Assembly (NCBI RefSeq): GCF_963678635.1 | Contig: NC_087066.1 | Span: 40,571,223-40,635,222, forward strand | DNA length: 64,000 bases | Origin: Symsagittifera roscoffensis | Taxonomy: Eukaryota > Xenacoelomorpha > Acoela > Convolutidae | Direction of reading: 5' to 3' | Shown: one piece after another, positions 60,508 to 64,000 of the stretch | Position numbering within the stretch: position 1 is the stretch's first letter | Layout: every line of letters begins with the position of its first letter | The notes under the pieces: model-generated | The model's input: only the letters and a program-made list of their open reading frames with translations | The model's database searches: none | What the model was told of the DNA's origin: nothing | Translations under genes and position numbers: made by a program

Positions 60508-62600
60508 AGGGGGGTTGAGCATGGCGGACCCCATGTATTAAGATACGATATAGATTTTCGGTCCGCCATACTATTTATTAAGATAGGGAATAGAGTCTAC
60601 AATGTAACAAGATAGGGAATACCAATGGTAACTTTTCAGTGTGATGGTAAGTGAAAGAAAAATGATTTTTTTTTGGTTTTTGTATGAAAATGTCTAGTTT
60701 CATTTGCACAATTTTCGGCGCCCTTTATCAAACTGTTAAATATCAAATGTTAATTACGTGTAGGTTATGTAATTAGTTTTTTGGTTCACGGTAAAGTAGT
60801 GGTAAGATTTTTTGGGCAAAAACTTGGAGATTTTGTCACAAAAAATGAAAATTTTTCCAAAAACATTTTAAAACACGATGAGATTTGTTATAATTCGACC
60901 TGATAATATAGTTTATTAGATGAACCTACTTTTCAAAACATCTATGCGGAAGCCTTTTGAAATTTCGAAGAATTCAAGGTTTTTTTTTAAAAAACTGCAA
61001 AATCTCAAGTTTTTTGAAAACATGCAAAAATATTGATTTTTCCACAATTTTCACTCAAAACATAAAGTTATGATAAAACCTAATTCAAATGTGAGTTCAG
61101 AAGCTGGTTATATAAATTTTTGAAAATCAAAAAAAAATCATTATGACTTTAAACCTACTGGAACTTTGAAAAAATTCAAGTTTTTTGGAAAAAATGCAAA
61201 AATTTTAGTTTTTCGGAAAAAATTGCAAAAACTCAAGTTTTGAAAAAAAAATTGCAGATATCTCAAAGTTCTTATTCATTTCTTGTTGATTTTGATCTTA
61301 TTGAAAAATTTAACCTATGTTCAGAGTTCAAAGTTGAGTTCAAATTGTATTTCGATTGAAATCATGTTAAGACAATGAAACAAAATTTTGAAGAAAAAAA
61401 TATGAAACTTTCCACAGTTTTCTCTCAAATTTTTGAAATATCATAAGGTTTAGCTTAATTTGAGCTTTAAAGCGGTTTTTTTATGCTCTGAACACCAAAA
61501 GAAAGCTCATAGTAGCAGAACAAAAATTGAAACTTCCGTTAAATAGTGAAAACAATCGTAGTTTTTAAGAAAGTAAAGTAAAATTGAATCAAATATATCC
61601 AAAACTTTCAATTTTCCTCCTTTCATTTCGGTAATTAACTAGTTTTTGTCTAGTTTAGCGAGAGTTTAACTAGGAATCTCAAATCTTTGAAAACAAATGA
61701 TTTTCTCAACCTGATATTTTTATATTTAACTAAGAATCTCAAATCAATTGAAAACAAATGATTTTCTCAGCCTGATAACTTTATATTGCTGTTTCAAATC
61801 TGAGTTTCTGTTTTGAAATAAATTTTTGGTTGAGAAGGATGTATTTTAATTTCTTAAAAATTTCAAAAGATAGCACAAACAAAACTTTTTTTTTCCAGGT
61901 CAGCTATCAATTTCTTTTCTGAAATCGTCAAAAAAAACAGTAGATAACCATAACTCTTAAAATAGCAACCCCCATTATCTGCTTAACAACACATTACTCT
62001 ATAAACACTTTTAGAATCACTAAACAGGGAAAACTTAAAAACGGCAATTAGGCAAAACTTTTCAATTATTCGATGTTTTATAAAAATCCAAGTTTTACAA
62101 TTTTTAAGAAAATACTCAACAACTCATTAGCTTATGTTATTCAATTTCACTACAAATTTACTGAAACAAAGTCTCTGCAAGCTTGCAACAAAGGGAGTTT
62201 TTTTGTTGATTAAAGATTTTCGGATCGATTTCCATGGAAAGTTTTACGACAATTTGAACTCAATTTTGCTGTCTTTATCATCAATCAAAACTTTGAATAA
62301 AAAAATAAATGATAATTCAGCTATTGTGATGAAAACACTGTATAATTTTTTTACTAAATTTATCACAGTTGTATAGACTTTTCAGATTCAGTAAAAATTA
62401 ATATTCATAGTATTTTCTGTTTTCAAAAAAAAACTATTAAATTTACTTTCTCTTTTAGTGTGTTTGAAGACTGCTGAGCACTTAAATTAGCATTATGTTG
62501 ACAATGCTTTTCCTTGAAATGATTAGTGAGTCCCTCGCTGCTGTAAGTATGAAAATTAATATTCGAACACTTCAAAACACCACAGGTTCTACGATGTCTT
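60508..62600. repeat. 2.1-kb tandem duplication, right copy
   Basis: This copy is parallel to the left one throughout. A ~40-base stretch near 61,070-61,110 (containing ATGATAAAACCTAATTC) is absent from the left copy, which makes the offset grow from 2,072 to about 2,111. Substitutions and small indels are frequent, so this duplication is older than the 1.46-kb one. The homology ends near 62,600, inside the zinc-finger exon that continues to the right; this copy therefore holds the original position of the exon. The 80-aa plus frame at 62,134-62,376 and the 64-aa minus frame at 59,670-59,864 (left copy) are not recognised. Confidence 0.92.
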
Positions 62601-62785
62601 AATGCAAGCAAGCGAGCGTGTTCTCTGCCACATTCAAAACATGCATCTTTTTCGTTTCCATTCAGTGACGGCGTCTCAATAAGTAAAAAAAAGTAAGCGG
62701 GAGATTTAAAATGTCCCAAAATTTTACATAAGAAGAGTTGAATAGCCTCAAAAAAAAGAATAAAAAAGGCAAACTTTTTAACCAA
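62423..62785 (-). CDS. Exon-like ORF with C2HC/C2H2 zinc-finger motifs, gene unknown
   Basis: The frame is 120 aa, but only about residues 37-108 look coding. Residues 1-35 are Phe/Leu-rich and correspond to a T-rich, intron-like stretch, so the true start is probably a splice acceptor near 62,670. Visible ligands are Cys49-X2-Cys52-X11-His64-X3-Cys68 (a C2HC pattern, in ACFECGREHARLLALRHRRT) and Cys68-X4-Cys73-X15-His89-X4-His94 (a C2H2 pattern with a longer loop than the usual 12). Cys68 is shared, so only one arrangement can form at a time. A Ser/Gln-rich tail follows (NLSAQQSSNTLKEK), and a GTAAAT donor-like site lies right after it. A nucleic-acid-binding role is inferred. It could be a host gene exon or part of a transposon protein. 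Confidence 0.5.
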   Translation of the reverse strand: MVKKFAFFILFFEAIQLFLCKILGHFKSPAYFFLLIETPSLNGNEKDACFECGREHARLLALRHRRTCGVLKCSNINFHTYSSEGLTNHFKEKHCQHNANLSAQQSSNTLKEKVNLIVFF

Positions 62786-63554
62786 TTGTTTTTAACGTGA
62801 AAAAAATCAGAATGGATAACATCCTATTTGATTAAGCTAAAAAAAATCTTTAAATCTAATCATAGAGTTTTAAACGTATCAACCAATCAGAATCGAGCAA
62901 ATCTTATAAAGAAATTTGTTTCTTTTTTGATATCAACCAATCAAAATCGAGCATTGCTTCACAGGTATTATTTGCGATATTAACCAATCAGAATGAAGTA
63001 TTCACAGACCTTAAATTTTTTATAGATCAGAACAAAACTATATTTATCAAACTTTTAATCAGTTAATTTTATTGATTTTTTCTGACATGACTAACATATA
63101 CATTTGACACCAAAGTGAGTTAAATTAGATTTCTTGTCTGGTTTTTATTGTTTTTTCTCTAATTCTTTCAAGTTTTGAAATTTCGATCAAAATTTTATTG
63201 ATTTGTTCTTTTTCTAACCAGTGAAAAAAGAAATAACCAATATATACCTTTTTATTGTTTTCTTATAGGTATATTGTAATATAAGCAACCGGAAGTCTTT
63301 CAAACTTAGATAATTGATTAAAAGATATTCTGGCAACCTAGATTTTGTATTTGTATCAAATTCAAAACAGTAATCGAAATAATGTTATTTATCTTCCATT
63401 TTTATTTCATAGGTTTTTCTATGATTTTGTTTTTAACTGCTACAACACTCAATTTGATGTATCTCATCTAAAAAAAACATTGTTGATAAGTCTGGCGCTA
63501 CTCTTTTTTCTTAAATCTCCTCTTCATCTTTTTAATGAAACTATTGAACTTTCT
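62786..63554. other. AT-rich region, intron or upstream region of the zinc-finger ORF
   Basis: No convincing coding sequence was seen. It contains the three CCAAT boxes listed separately and many T runs. Lying between two possible minus-strand exons, it could be an intron. If the zinc-finger ORF is a first exon instead, it would be promoter-proximal. Confidence 0.4.
62881..62991. promoter_or_regulatory. Three CCAAT boxes at ~50-bp spacing
   Basis: AACCAATCAG at 62,881-62,890, AACCAATCA at 62,935-62,943 and AACCAATCAG at 62,982-62,991 fit the NF-Y consensus RRCCAATSR (the second with one relaxed position). The first two sit in a longer shared context, ATCAACCAATCARAATCGAGC, so they may be remnants of a ~54-bp tandem repeat. 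They lie 95-205 bases upstream of the first Met of the minus-strand zinc-finger frame. A promoter role is inferred only from motif and position; an intronic repeat is equally possible. Confidence 0.35.
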
Positions 63555-63755
63555 GTGTTTCTATACAGAAACTAGTATAATCACCATCAACATCATCTGT
63601 CCACCACTCTTGTAGTTTTTTGTAATAGTTCAATTTTAAAATCTGATAAATGCCAATTTCAGACATTGAAAACGCTTTTGATAGAAGCTTATTTTTATAC
63701 TGAATTAAACAAAGCCTTAAAAAACTCGAATAATTTTGTCCTTTTTATTTTATGA
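63555..63755 (-). CDS. Possible minus-strand exon, unknown protein
   Basis: There is a stop-free frame of about 67 codons without a clear initiating Met at its start. The last 41 codons, from an internal Met, read MSEIGIYQILKLNYYKKLQ then EWWTDDVDGDYTSFCIETQ. The mixed, hydrophilic composition with Trp pair and acidic cluster looks more like protein than the surrounding translated AT-rich DNA. An acceptor-like TTTAATTCAG precedes it, and GT dinucleotides that could serve as donors lie near the end (ACTAGTTTCT, GAAAGTTC). It could be an exon upstream of the zinc-finger exon. I do not recognise the family. Confidence 0.3.
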
Positions 63756-64000
63756 ATTAATCAGCATGAAAATTTTTTCTCTCATTTAGAAAACTAAATT
63801 AGCTAATCAAAAAATCATATTATGGCAAAAAAAACTGAAAACAACCAATGAAATACATAAATTCAAAAAATTTGATGAGGTTTTTAACTACATTCTTGTT
63901 TGTAATTTTGTTCAATTAAGACAAAATTTACCTAAATATAGAGAAAAACAGTATTTAAATTTGTTTTTCTGAAACTTTTTCTTAGCAAAACTGAAAAACT
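63756..64000. other. AT-rich window end, nothing recognised
   Basis: The final bases are A/T runs with no ORF, repeat copy or RNA gene that I can support. Confidence 0.5.

Noticed and set aside
62134-62376. Plus-strand 80-aa ORF in the right 2.1-kb copy
   Set aside because: The corresponding stretch of the left copy (about 60,020-60,260) is interrupted, and the peptide has no recognised motif, so there is no sign of conservation as protein.

Overview
The window is eukaryotic, most likely from an invertebrate animal. It holds no operons, no bacterial-type gene and no rRNA or tRNA that I can recognise. It is dominated by tandem repeats, decayed transposable elements and AT-rich non-coding DNA, with at most one or two fragments of host-like coding sequence. 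The Ty3/gypsy-type pol remnant and the zinc-finger exon fit an arthropod or nematode-like genome, but I cannot name the species.

Layout. (1) About 1-43,055 is one continuous tandem array of a ~123-bp unit, roughly 350 copies. The plus strand is pyrimidine-rich. The period is exactly 41 codons, so each monomer encodes a 41-residue peptide on the minus strand, but 122-bp units and other indels break the frame everywhere. The longest run is 325 aa. Groups of monomers are duplicated again as higher-order repeats, with different block lengths in different parts of the array. (2) 43,056-43,990 is low-copy, more GC-rich sequence with a weak RNase H-like motif. (3) 43,991-48,065 is a ~1,550-bp unit repeated in tandem (two full copies and one partial). 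It is followed by a diverged copy and an inverted copy that form a foldback structure up to about 49,500. (4) 49,556-49,920 looks like a short MITE with inverted ends. (5) 50,150-58,290 is a minus-strand, heavily broken Ty3/gypsy-like retrotransposon. In its reading direction it runs gag, reverse transcriptase, RNase H, a linker, integrase and a downstream ORF. The last part has been duplicated in tandem (1,460 bp). The reverse transcriptase has lost its catalytic DD box, while the integrase D, D-35-E residues are still visible. (6) 58,421-62,600 is a ~2.1-kb tandem duplication that starts with a hairpin and ends in a zinc-finger exon. The exon continues beyond the second copy (62,423-62,785, minus strand). 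(7) 62,786-64,000 is AT-rich, with three evenly spaced CCAAT boxes and a possible further minus-strand exon at about 63,555-63,755.

No part of the window is a convincing intact gene. The main biology is repeat turnover. Tandem duplication has acted at several scales side by side (39 bp, 60 bp, 123 bp, 245-740 bp, 1.46 kb, 1.55 kb, 2.1 kb). This fits a heterochromatic or low-recombination region, and copy numbers may be affected by assembly. I read the 41-codon repeat as a satellite that is open by arithmetic rather than as a maintained gene. A decayed giant repeat-protein gene is the alternative.
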